64,000 bases of DNA from Paenibacillus tarimensis (lineage in GTDB: Bacteria > Bacillota > Bacilli > Paenibacillales > Paenibacillaceae): the NCBI RefSeq assembly GCF_021532315.1, contig NZ_JAKGAO010000007.1:234285-298284 (forward strand), read 5' to 3'. Within the stretch, counting starts at the first letter, position 1. Each line of letters opens with the position of its first letter. Shown here piece by piece: positions 51,476-59,628 of the stretch. The position numbers and the translations under genes were made by a program. The notes beneath the pieces are model-generated. The model was not told the origin of the DNA and did no database searches. It saw only the letters and a list, made by a program, of their open reading frames with translations.

Positions 51476-53353
51476 GTGGAACCGTATATAGTGGATTTTG
51501 CCATGCAGCGAGGGCATGAAATGATCATTACGCGGAATCCCCCGATACGCAGAGACGAGCTTGATGAGGTGGATTTGCAGATGCTGCAGTCAGAGAACTC
51601 GCCAAGACTGCTTTCGGTAGACTGGCTGGAGGTCGATGGCGGTATCACCTTCCGCTTTAACATTACCGGCAAACGGATGCTGTCCAATGTGCTGCAGACG
51701 AAGGCTGTTACCATGCAGGAGTATTACGAGCTTCTGCTCGCTGTTGTGGAGGCTATGGACGACTGCCGTCATTATTTGCTGCGTGATTCCTGCTGCCTGC
51801 TGCACGAGAACATGATGTTCATGGAAGGGGAACGGTTTGACGGGCTGCGTCTGGCCTACATTCCGATGAAGGATCAGGCGATGGCTGAGAAGTCTTCCGT
51901 GACAGCCGGGCTGCTTACACTGGCGGTTCGATGGGTTGCAAGGGTACCGGCAGTCGATGGGGCTGGCCTGCAGCAGATACTGAAGCTGCTGGAGCAGCCG
52001 GGTATATCGCTTGCAAGGCTGCGGGAAATGCTGCTTAGGCTAATCGGTGCGCCTTTTGCGTCTGCAGCAGCTGCGAATCCTTCTGTGCCTGGCGGTCAAG
52101 GGAAGGCAAGTTTCAGCTTCGAACAGGCAGCACCAGGCATTGCTTCTGGAGTTGATGAGTTTGATTCTGGTCAAGGTTTGCATGCTGGGATATCCGGGAA
52201 CCCGGGATTAATGAGGGGTAGCAGGCAGCGGGGACGCGGGCAAATAGACCGGAAAGCGAGAGCGGAGCTGCTTGATTCCGTGTTTTCATCATCCGGTGGT
52301 GGTCACCATAATGCCGAAGCTGTTCGGCAAGGCGGCAGCAGCCGGACCGGCTTTGGAGCTGATATGCTGCTGAACGGAGCAACTGATGGTCAGGAGGGGG
52401 AAAATGGACGTCTGCTGAGCAAGCTTGAGATTATTGAGGATTCTGGTAATGACGCTGCAGCCATTGGGAATACGGCAAGAGCCAAGTGGATTGCGGCCTC
52501 TATAGCTGTTCTGGCTTGTGCTAGCTGCTGGAGGTTTCTCTATCTGGATAACCCGTCAATGAACCAGCTGTTGTTAAGCAGCGGAGTCACTCTGCTGATT
52601 GCAGGAGGATTGCTGTATGCGTGGAAGCGGATGGCTGGCGGACAGGCGAAAGAGGATGAGGATATGATGGCTGAGGGCCCGCTGGATTCGGGGCCTCTGC
52701 TGAATGGTTCCAGGTCTTCCAGATGGAGGTTTCCAGAGACGGAACAGAATAAGCTTGAGGGAAACTGGCGCGAGGCAGGGCAGCATAACGTTTCGGAAAG
52801 CCGTATGGGAGCGAAGGATGCGGATTGGCGGTTAAGAAGTGGCACACAAGCTCCAGGAGTCAAGTCGTATGATGTTTATGGGTCTGAGTTCGCACAGGGA
52901 GAACCGTGCAGCGAGATTCAGTATACCGGCAGCGGTGAGATGTCCTCTATGCTGAATACCTCCTATATAGGTGCCCGTACGGACGAGACGGTACTGCTGG
53001 CTCATAACCGGAATCAGGCTTCTGCTGCAGCCGAGCAGCGGCTGCCGTTACTGAGCCGTTCCTACGACAACACCGAAACGGATTTTCCAATATCCGAGGG
53101 TGAGTGGTTCATCGGCCGCAGCAGCGAGTTATGCCAGATTGTGGACGAAGCGGATGGTGTATCCCGCACTCACATTGAAGTCAGCTCCAATTCTGAGGGG
53201 GGAGCTGCGGTCAAAGATCTGGGCTCCCGCAATGGCAGCAAGCTTAATGGCAGCCCCATGGTTCCTTATAAGATTTATCCGCTGACGGAAGGTGATTCCC
53301 TGCAGCTTGCGGGCGCTGATGGTCCGGTTTATACCTTTAGCAAGAATGGATAG
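51476..53353 (+). CDS. DUF6382-FHA domain membrane protein of the Tad locus
   Basis: 625 residues. N-terminal domain (about 1-155) of the DUF6382 type, a disordered Gly/Ser/Gln-rich linker (about 195-320), two close membrane segments (about 342-385), a second linker, and a C-terminal FHA domain (about 520-620; WFIGRSSELCQIVD, GVSRTHIEVSS, LGSRNGSKLNG), intact for phosphothreonine binding. FHA proteins link Ser/Thr kinases to secretion; here it could regulate pilus assembly, but no kinase gene is nearby. The start is GTG with GAGGATGG upstream. Last gene of the locus, followed by a terminator. Confidence 0.82.
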   Translation: MEPYIVDFAMQRGHEMIITRNPPIRRDELDEVDLQMLQSENSPRLLSVDWLEVDGGITFRFNITGKRMLSNVLQTKAVTMQEYYELLLAVVEAMDDCRHYLLRDSCCLLHENMMFMEGERFDGLRLAYIPMKDQAMAEKSSVTAGLLTLAVRWVARVPAVDGAGLQQILKLLEQPGISLARLREMLLRLIGAPFASAAAANPSVPGGQGKASFSFEQAAPGIASGVDEFDSGQGLHAGISGNPGLMRGSRQRGRGQIDRKARAELLDSVFSSSGGGHHNAEAVRQGGSSRTGFGADMLLNGATDGQEGENGRLLSKLEIIEDSGNDAAAIGNTARAKWIAASIAVLACASCWRFLYLDNPSMNQLLLSSGVTLLIAGGLLYAWKRMAGGQAKEDEDMMAEGPLDSGPLLNGSRSSRWRFPETEQNKLEGNWREAGQHNVSESRMGAKDADWRLRSGTQAPGVKSYDVYGSEFAQGEPCSEIQYTGSGEMSSMLNTSYIGARTDETVLLAHNRNQASAAAEQRLPLLSRSYDNTETDFPISEGEWFIGRSSELCQIVDEADGVSRTHIEVSSNSEGGAAVKDLGSRNGSKLNGSPMVPYKIYPLTEGDSLQLAGADGPVYTFSKNG

Positions 53354-53362
53354 CGGCGTAAG

Positions 53363-53406
53363 AGACCACATCTTAAGGAATAGTTCCTTCGGAGTGGTCT
53401 TTTTTG
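53363..53406 (+). terminator. Intrinsic terminator after Tad locus
   Basis: AGACCAC / GTGGTCT with an inner AAGGAA/TTCCTT stem and a run of T. Confidence 0.75.
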
Positions 53407-53533
53407 TTTATAAATATAAATTATCCCTAAAAAAGGTCACCATCAGGGAGGTACTTAGACCCGATTAGAGAATTGATCATGATAATTAAGCTATGAATAT
53501 AACTATCAAGGCATACTGTGAGCGGGGGATACA

Positions 53534-53614
53534 ATGATATATTCAGATGGAGTGACCAGGTTCTTTTCGGCAATAGCGGTTCTTATACTTTCCGTATATT
53601 TTTGGAATTATTAA
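53534..53614 (+). CDS. Possible 26-residue single-span membrane peptide
   Basis: MIYSDGVTRFFSAIAVLIL then SVYFWNY: one hydrophobic helix with aromatic ends. GCGGGGGAT is 5-8 bp before the ATG. Only size and ribosome site support it; no family recognised. The rest of 53407-53726 is AT-rich with no other coding or RNA signal that I can support. Confidence 0.35.
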   Translation: MIYSDGVTRFFSAIAVLILSVYFWNY

Positions 53615-53726
53615 TATGATGACCAGCGCTTATGTTATTAAAGAGTCAGCAACAGAACATGCTCTAAGTATTTTTCCATGATGAAAGTGCTGTCTCAAAA
53701 GCAAGTTTGCTTATCTATATTAATTC

Positions 53727-54080
53727 TCAATGGTCCTCTGCGAGAAAATCATTAAATTTTCCTTTATCGAGCGAATATGAAACATCTGTCGACTTGTCTA
53801 TAAACACAAAACCATTACCTGTAACTTCAACCTCTCTTTCGCGCTCATCATTTAACTTAATCACGATTGTATAAGGCCAATCGGCGGGTGCAGCCCCCGA
53901 ATATGACGATGCCCCCTGAAGGATAGTATATAACTCCTCCAATTCTTTCGGTTCTTTCAAGTTGGCAACAACTTCATCCGAACCACCGCCAAGGAAAATA
54001 GTGATTCCTGAAACTTGGTCCCTAGGGAGATTAAAAGGTTCATATATCTCGGTATGATTTCCGGGAATTTTGCGAGTCAC
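53727..54080 (-). pseudogene. Hypothetical protein, probably 5'-damaged
   Basis: 117 residues from a GTG, with no ribosome site. The coding composition looks real (FLGGGSDEVVANLKEPKELE, NGFVFIDKSTDVSYSLDK). The frame extends a few codons upstream to a stop, while the neighbouring frame just upstream reads IFIFLALG, like the core of a signal peptide. This suggests a frameshifted exported protein. The terminator of the arginase-like gene lies directly upstream, leaving no room for a promoter. Not recognised as any family. Confidence 0.45.
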
Positions 54081-54111
54081 GTTGACTCTTTTGACCCAGG
54101 GCTAAGAAAAT

Positions 54112-54133
54112 AAAAATCCCCCGGGTGGGGGAT
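54112..54133 (-). terminator. Intrinsic terminator after arginase-like gene
   Basis: ATCCCCC / GGGGGAT with a 4-nt loop and TTTTTATTTT on the minus strand. Confidence 0.85.
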
Positions 54134-54184
54134 CTCTCTAAACGAATAGGTAGTCCAGCACGGTCTGTGATGCAGATGGACAAA

Positions 54185-55102
54185 TCAGCTATTTAGTATA
54201 GGTATCTCCCCAAGCAGCTTCTTCAGATGAATGGAGTCCCATGGCAGATGCTCCGTTATCCCTAGACCAACCACATCTGTTTCTTCAGCCAGTTCCTTTA
54301 GCAGATTTAGCAGCTGGGGCAGCTGCATGGTCCCTTCAGGAGAATAGTTAACGGGTGCAGCAGGATTGGCAAATAATTGTGAACGGAATGCCCTGGGGTC
54401 GAGCACATCCAAATCAAGGTGGATAGCCAGATGCTTAATCCCGTTAGCTCTGATCCATTCTTTTATAACATCTATATTGTCCGTTAACTCCTCGGCTCCA
54501 GCTGTTCTGATGCCAAGTCTTTCAATCACTTCTGAGTCTGGTTCTGCAAAAGATATGCCCAGTCGCTGAAACGCTTCTGAAATGACTTGGGTTTCTTGTT
54601 CGGTAGGCACTTTTAAGCCTGCAATAAAGACATTTTCCGGTTTCAGCGGAACCTTCACCTGCTTGACGAATTCCTCGTCTCCGATTCCCAAGAGATTCCC
54701 GAGCGGCAAGGTATGCCCGTTATCATAGCCTACATATCTTACTAAATCAGAGTGGGCATCAATCCATATTAAACCTAACTCCCCTCCGTACCGTTCATTC
54801 AAATAGGCGAATGGTGCCTGCTCGACCAGGCAGTCACCGCCAAACATGACAATGCGGTCCGGCTTGTGAGCATCAATGATGTGATGAGCGGACATTAATT
54901 GCTCCATCAGCTGCGATCTTCCATTCATACCGTTCTCGTTCTCAAGAGGGGTTCCATCATAAGCTTGAACGGGTACATGGATTAAGGGTTGATCGTCGTT
55001 GTCCGGGGCGAGCCAAGCAAGCAATTCAGCTCCGAAAGAGTAATCAGGATTGTTTCCCCCTTGCCATTGCGGCATCAGCAGGCGTATCGTTTTTCGAGTC
55101 AT
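54185..55102 (-). CDS. Arginase/agmatinase-family protein
   Basis: 305 residues of the ureohydrolase fold. Metal motifs MFGGDCLVE (usually GGDH), IWIDAHSDL (DAHxD) and LDLDVLDP (DxDxxDP) are recognisable; the His of the first motif is replaced by Cys. Members cut arginine, agmatine, guanidinobutyrate, formiminoglutamate and others; the substrate is not clear and the Cys change makes it a variant group. GGAGAG precedes the ATG. Divergent from the HxlR regulator, which probably controls it. Confidence 0.85.
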   Translation of the reverse strand: MTRKTIRLLMPQWQGGNNPDYSFGAELLAWLAPDNDDQPLIHVPVQAYDGTPLENENGMNGRSQLMEQLMSAHHIIDAHKPDRIVMFGGDCLVEQAPFAYLNERYGGELGLIWIDAHSDLVRYVGYDNGHTLPLGNLLGIGDEEFVKQVKVPLKPENVFIAGLKVPTEQETQVISEAFQRLGISFAEPDSEVIERLGIRTAGAEELTDNIDVIKEWIRANGIKHLAIHLDLDVLDPRAFRSQLFANPAAPVNYSPEGTMQLPQLLNLLKELAEETDVVGLGITEHLPWDSIHLKKLLGEIPILNS

Positions 55103-55159
55103 CCAAGTCTCTCCTTTACCTCAAAGTAAGGCCAGTATAAGATGGACCTAAAAGAAAAA

Positions 55160-55190
55160 ACAGTACGCACTTTTATGACAGGTACTGTCA
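55160..55190. promoter_or_regulatory. Operator candidate of the HxlR regulator
   Basis: Two overlapping inverted repeats: ACAGTAC-N15-GTACTGT (55160-55188) and TGACAG-GTA-CTGTCA (55176-55190), between the divergent genes. They lie inside the coding region if translation began at 55142, but upstream if it begins at 55208, which supports the later start. Confidence 0.5.
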
Positions 55191-55207
55191 GAAAGGATAG
55201 TGTAAAT

Positions 55208-55549
55208 ATGGGGATGGGTGAGTTTAAAGGTAAAGTAAAACAAATTCAAGACACACCTTTTGGATATACAATCTCTGTTATTGGCGGCAAGTGGAAAATG
55301 GTCATCCTTTATCTCCTCGCAGAAAATGAGCCTGTCCGCTTTAATGATCTAAAAAGGCAGATCGGTACGATTACGTATAAAACTCTGAGCTCACAGCTGA
55401 AAGAGCTGGAGGCAGATGGCATCGTTAAGCGGAAGGAGTACCCTCAGGTTCCTCCTAAAGTCGAGTACAGCCTGACGGATAAAGCGAAAGCGCTGCTGCC
55501 CATTATGGAAGGGTTATGTGAGTGGGGAGTGAAGAATCAGCGTAAATAG
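55208..55549 (+). CDS. HxlR-family transcriptional regulator
   Basis: About 113 residues (135 if the ATG at 55142 were used). The winged-helix HxlR pattern is complete: CNVIG-like start ISVIGGKWKMVILYLL, FNDLKRQIGTITYKTLSSQLKELEADG, YSLTDKAKALLPIME. The family usually starts close to the ISVIGGKW region, and a strong palindrome occupies 55160-55190, so 55208 is chosen. Ligand or redox signal unknown; note the lack of the usual N-terminal Cys. Probably represses itself and the divergent arginase-like gene. Confidence 0.85.
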   Translation: MGMGEFKGKVKQIQDTPFGYTISVIGGKWKMVILYLLAENEPVRFNDLKRQIGTITYKTLSSQLKELEADGIVKRKEYPQVPPKVEYSLTDKAKALLPIMEGLCEWGVKNQRK

Positions 55550-55590
55550 TTCAGTAGGGAACAATTATTCCATTAGGGAGGAAGATGCAG

Positions 55591-56082
55591 ATGGAGCACC
55601 TCTCCGTCTTTTTCTGTTTAGCTATTACACTGCATAATATAGAGGAAGCCCTTTGGCTGCCCAAGTGGTCCCAGCAACCTTCGAGATTTCAGAAGCCGGT
55701 TACTGCAGGTGAATTTCATTTTGCTGTCATCGTTATAACGGCTTTGGCTTATTTGTCCGCATTTAGTCATGTTTATCTGCCTGAAGCCGCGTTTACAAAG
55801 TGGATTTTCATAGGCTTCTTAGGCTCCATGATTATTAATGCTGTATTCCCGCATCTTATTGCCACCGTGGTAATGAAAAAATATGCGCCTGGACTTCTCA
55901 CGGGGTTATTGATTAACATCCCCATCAATTCACTGATTCTCTATCAGATGTTTACAGAGGATTTAATTGTGTGGAAAGAGTTAATCCTATCTACGTTAGT
56001 CGTAGGCATAATCTTATTAGCACTTATTCCGGTATTATTCAAAGTGGGTGGGAAAGTATCACCAGAGCAAATCGCCAAATAA
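55591..56082 (+). CDS. HXXEE domain membrane protein
   Basis: About 163 residues with four to five hydrophobic segments. The family-defining HNIEEALWLPKW motif lies at about 19-30; the HPHLI-like motif appears as FPHLIATVV. Function of the HXXEE family is unknown. ATG 55591 follows AGGGAGG at 8 bp; ATG 55585 is too close. It follows the HxlR gene by about 40 bp and may be co-transcribed. Confidence 0.85.
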   Translation: MEHLSVFFCLAITLHNIEEALWLPKWSQQPSRFQKPVTAGEFHFAVIVITALAYLSAFSHVYLPEAAFTKWIFIGFLGSMIINAVFPHLIATVVMKKYAPGLLTGLLINIPINSLILYQMFTEDLIVWKELILSTLVVGIILLALIPVLFKVGGKVSPEQIAK

Positions 56083-56136
56083 GACTGCTGAAGTACATCT
56101 ACAATTGAGCTGGCTTCGTTCGAATATGCCAAGCAG

Positions 56137-56169
56137 CAAAAGAAGCCGTCCCCTTATAGGACGGCTTCT
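56137..56169 (-). terminator. Intrinsic terminator after TIGR01777 epimerase gene
   Basis: AGAAGCCGTCC / GGACGGCTTCT (11 bp, 7-nt loop) followed on the minus strand by TTTTG. The plus-strand side also reads through it, so it may serve both directions. Confidence 0.75.
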
Positions 56170-56188
56170 GGCATTTCAAGTTATCCAC

Positions 56189-57085
56189 CTATTTTCCCAC
56201 CAGATCCTGCATCGCCTGGTCAATGGTCGGGTAACGGTATGCAAACCCGGCATCGAGTGCAGTCTGCGGGAGACATTTCTGGCCCTCGAGCAGCAGCACA
56301 GACAATTCGCCGAACAGAGCTCGCATGAGAGCGGCCGGCACCGGGAACCAGTGAGGGCGCTTCATTGCCCTGCCGATGGCACGGCCGAACCGGTCGTTCG
56401 TAACCGGGTCCGGCGCCACGGCATTGACTGGCCCTGATATATTCTGATCCACACAGAACAGAATCAGGCGAAGCATGTCTTCAATGTGAATCCAAGAGAT
56501 CCACTGCCTGCCGCTGCCAACCCGGCCGCCGCCGAACAGGCGGTAGGGCAGCGCCATCAGCGGGAATGCGCCGCCCTTCGCCGCAAGGACAATGCCGACA
56601 CGCAGCTTCACAAGCCGCTCTGTCGGAATACGGTCGGCCGCTTTTTCCCACTCATCCACAACCTCAGCCAGAAAGTCCGTGATCCGCTGCGGGCTGCTCT
56701 CCGTGAAGGTTTCCGTCTCGGATGTTCCATAATAGGAGATTCCGGATGCGTTAACGACAACCGCCGGTCTGCGCTCAAGCGATTCCGCCAGACGCTCCAA
56801 GCCTGCGGCCGCCTTCAGCCTCGACTGCATGATGCGCTGCTTGGCGGAGTCAGTCCAGCGCTGATTGATGGATTCACCGGCCAGATTAACAAGTGCGTCA
56901 AGCTGCCCTAGGCCGTGCGTGCCTGCGTTCACCTGATCCCAGGTCAGAACACCCAGCTTGGGATGCCGCTTCTTCACATGCCCCGCAGAGCGGGTGACAA
57001 TCCATACGTCGTCTCCGCGATCCAGAAGCTTGTCCACTAATCTGGATCCGATAAATCCAGTTCCGCCTGTTACCGCAACCCGCAT
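56189..57085 (-). CDS. TIGR01777-family NAD-dependent epimerase/dehydratase-like protein
   Basis: 298 residues. Rossmann start VAVTGGTGFIGSRLV, then NLAGESINQRWT, SGISYYGTS, RVGIVLAAKGGAF and the C-terminal LLEGQKCLPQTALDAGFAYRYP match the YfcH/SDR39U1 group. Cofactor binding is clear (GGTGFIG) but no reaction is known for the family. The active-site Tyr lies in SYYG, without the usual Lys. Single gene with its own terminator. Confidence 0.9.
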   Translation of the reverse strand: MRVAVTGGTGFIGSRLVDKLLDRGDDVWIVTRSAGHVKKRHPKLGVLTWDQVNAGTHGLGQLDALVNLAGESINQRWTDSAKQRIMQSRLKAAAGLERLAESLERRPAVVVNASGISYYGTSETETFTESSPQRITDFLAEVVDEWEKAADRIPTERLVKLRVGIVLAAKGGAFPLMALPYRLFGGGRVGSGRQWISWIHIEDMLRLILFCVDQNISGPVNAVAPDPVTNDRFGRAIGRAMKRPHWFPVPAALMRALFGELSVLLLEGQKCLPQTALDAGFAYRYPTIDQAMQDLVGK

Positions 57086-57185
57086 CCGACCTCACCATCC
57101 GTCCCAATATTCGAAGTATCATCAACTTATGATAACAATCGCCCGCTCGCAGTATCACCGGGGCTCTTATTTATTCAGGTTACGA

Positions 57186-57722
57186 TTAATCCAGTTTAAT
57201 ATCCGTGAGCCATCTCTGGGTGACTGCATCGCCGTTTACATCCAGCTGCTTCTCAATATAGTCATACCGCACCTTCGAATCCGGTTCAATGCCTTCTAGC
57301 ACGAGGGCTATATCTTCTTCAATCTGAAAGACCATGGGTCCTTCCTCAGTCATGATTTCGGCAGAATGATTATCCGGCTGTCCCGTATAGGTGCCCTGGC
57401 CCTGAATAACATTCTCGTCACCGGCATCCTTCTCATTCGCGTCATCATCGGTAACAGCTTCATCCGCCGGATTATTCGTGCTCTCCCCGGAGGCCGGTGG
57501 CGTGTTGCCTGTCTCATTCCCGGCAATGTCTTCGGAATCTGGCGCTGTACGGCCCTGCTGCGGATCGGTTGGCTCAGCCGTTTGCTGGTCATAATTAGGT
57601 GTGGGCTGGCTGACCTCGTTACCGTTTGAGCAGGCGGCCAGAATGGATCCTGTCATCAGCAGGATTGCTCCCGTCTCCATAACGCGTCTTATTACAGGCT
57701 TATTATCCGCTTGTTTGGTCAT
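57186..57722 (-). CDS. Lipoprotein of unknown function with acidic linker
   Basis: About 178 residues. Signal peptide with lipobox ILAACSNG (Cys near 32) and a long Asp/Asn/Gln/Pro-rich disordered stretch (about 38-115), then a small C-terminal beta domain (about 120-178; EGPMVFQIEEDIALVLEGIE, KLD end). AGGAGG lies 7 bp before the ATG at 57722. No family recognised. Confidence 0.7.
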   Translation of the reverse strand: MTKQADNKPVIRRVMETGAILLMTGSILAACSNGNEVSQPTPNYDQQTAEPTDPQQGRTAPDSEDIAGNETGNTPPASGESTNNPADEAVTDDDANEKDAGDENVIQGQGTYTGQPDNHSAEIMTEEGPMVFQIEEDIALVLEGIEPDSKVRYDYIEKQLDVNGDAVTQRWLTDIKLD

Positions 57723-57800
57723 CTGCAATCTCCTCCTGTATCTATCGCTTTAGAGACTTTATACCCGTTAAGATTAAGGGTCAATCGATACGAAGATGCA

Positions 57801-57822
57801 AAAAGCCGCCCTTGCCGGCGGC
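57801..57822 (-). terminator. Intrinsic terminator after DUF2621 gene
   Basis: GCCGCC / GGCGGC with a 6-nt loop; on the minus strand followed by TTTTTGC. Confidence 0.75.
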
Positions 57823-57825
57823 TCG

Positions 57826-58263
57826 TTACTTGTTTAGCAGATGCTTGTAAGGGGTGTAGTCAATGCCTTTCTTATCCAAAAATGAGATCAGGCTCCTGTA
57901 GTCGCGCGCCGGAGTAGCCCGGATATATCCTTCTATGCAATGGGCTCTTGTTACGGAAGAAGCACCGCTCTCAATGGCGACCTGGCCAATCTTGGCGGCA
58001 ATCGAATGCTTGGCAATATCGCGGAACGGGCCCGGCACGGGTGATACCAGCTCGTCCAGGAACTGCTTCGATTCATCGGTCCACATCGGCCGGCTGCGTT
58101 CCACCCAATAGTTCTGCCAGTCGAGCTTGGATTTTCCATCCCGCATCGGGAGCACCTTCAGGAATTTACGGAACATGAAGAAGCCGCCGATTGACATGAA
58201 GACGACCATCACAACCGCCCAGAAGAGGATAAAATACATAAACCAGTTGGATGTCCAATCCAT
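57826..58263 (-). CDS. DUF2621 membrane protein
   Basis: About 145 residues. One N-terminal membrane helix (about 8-30), then FLKVLPMRDGKSKLDWQNYWVE, ELVSPVPGPFRDIAKHSIAAKI and RAHCIEGYIRATPARDYRSL, the DUF2621 pattern of sporulating Firmicutes. Function unknown. ATG 58263 with AAGGGA upstream is chosen; GTG 58275 is the alternative. Divergent from nfo. Confidence 0.85.
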   Translation of the reverse strand: MDWTSNWFMYFILFWAVVMVVFMSIGGFFMFRKFLKVLPMRDGKSKLDWQNYWVERSRPMWTDESKQFLDELVSPVPGPFRDIAKHSIAAKIGQVAIESGASSVTRAHCIEGYIRATPARDYRSLISFLDKKGIDYTPYKHLLNK

Positions 58264-58373
58264 TTTTCCCTTCACCTCATCCTGAATTATACCTTATTCC
58301 TAGATTTATTTCGATATACCCTGTAAAATAAGGACTAATGTATGTCTGGATGCCGAAAGGAGCGGGTAGCCGC

Positions 58374-59504
58374 ATGATAAAAATAGGATCTCACGTTTCA
58401 TTCTCCGACAAGGGGCTTCTTACTGCCGCACAGGAGGCGGTATCGTACGGCTCAAGCTCTTTCATGATCTATACGGGAGCACCGCAGAATACTCGGCGCA
58501 AGCCGATTGAAAGCCTATATATTGAAGAGGGCAAAGAATTTATGAAAGCGCATGGAATCGGCGAAATTGTCGTCCACGCGCCGTACATTATTAATCTTGG
58601 CTCCTATAAGGAAGATACCTTTGAGCTGGCGGTCCGGTTCCTGCAGGAGGAAATGCGGCGCACGGAGCAGATTGGCGTAAGGAATATTGTCCTGCACCCT
58701 GGTGCATATACGGACAAGGATGCGGAGTATGGCATTGCACGGATTGCCGAAGGATTGAACGAGGTGCTGGAAGCGACGAAGGATTGTGATGTGAATATTG
58801 CGCTTGAGACTATGGCGGGAAAAGGAACCGAGATCGGGCGTACGTTCGAGGAGCTTGCCGCCATTATTGAGAAGGTCAGCCGCAATGACCGGTTAACGAT
58901 CTGTATGGACACATGCCACATGCATGACGCAGGGTACGATATTGTGGGTGACCTTGACGGCGTGCTGGCAAGCTTTGACAAGATTGTTGGTCTTGACCGC
59001 GTGGCTGTGGTTCATATCAATGATTCCAAGAATCCATCCGGAGCCAAGAAGGACCGCCACGCGCCAATTGGGGCCGGCTACATTGGTCATGACACGATTA
59101 AGCGGATTGTTAATCATGAGCTGCTGGCGGGCAAGCCGTTTATTCTTGAGACACCCTGGATTGGCAAGGAGGACAAGACCTCCAGGCCGATGTATGAGGC
59201 AGAGATTGCACTGCTGCGCGGAGATGCTATGGAGCGGTTTGGGGAGACGTTCTTCGACCATGTGGAGCGTCTGCACTATTTCTTCGAGAAGGAAGAGATC
59301 GACTATCGGAATTATGTGCTGTCTGTCTGGGACACGCTGAAGAATGACGCCAAGGCGAAGAAAGCAGATCCCCGTGAGCCGATGGATCGACTGTATGATC
59401 TTGTCATGGAAAATCGCGTACTCCCTGAGGAGCTTAGCGAGGAGGCTGTTAACCAGCGCTTAACGGCTTGGTTCGCCGGTAAGGAACTGCTGGTAAATGC
59501 TTAA
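58374..59504 (+). CDS. nfo: Endonuclease IV with C-terminal extension
   Basis: About 376 residues; typical Nfo is 280-300. It cleaves 5' to abasic sites. The TIM-barrel metal motifs are present: [75 protein letters not shown]. The extra ~90 residues after EIALLRG (to LLVNA) are helical, with [19 protein letters not shown] and a Lys-rich middle, and have no recognised domain. ATG 58374 follows GAAAGGAG at 12 bp. Frame is continuous, so the tail is part of this protein. Confidence 0.92.
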   Translation: MIKIGSHVSFSDKGLLTAAQEAVSYGSSSFMIYTGAPQNTRRKPIESLYIEEGKEFMKAHGIGEIVVHAPYIINLGSYKEDTFELAVRFLQEEMRRTEQIGVRNIVLHPGAYTDKDAEYGIARIAEGLNEVLEATKDCDVNIALETMAGKGTEIGRTFEELAAIIEKVSRNDRLTICMDTCHMHDAGYDIVGDLDGVLASFDKIVGLDRVAVVHINDSKNPSGAKKDRHAPIGAGYIGHDTIKRIVNHELLAGKPFILETPWIGKEDKTSRPMYEAEIALLRGDAMERFGETFFDHVERLHYFFEKEEIDYRNYVLSVWDTLKNDAKAKKADPREPMDRLYDLVMENRVLPEELSEEAVNQRLTAWFAGKELLVNA

Positions 59505-59628
59505 CCAGCCTGAGTAAGGTCACGAATAACGAGCACTAACGGGAGCGCTGCGCGTTCCCGGCAGTGTTTATGGCGGGCGGGAAGGCCATGTCTACGTACA
59601 TAATCAAGGAGAGGAAGATCATATCGTT

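Noticed and set aside
59535-59565. Hairpin-like sequence CGGGAGCG/CGCGTTCCCG after nfo
   Set aside because: The stem is short and imperfect and no T-run follows; not convincing as terminator.
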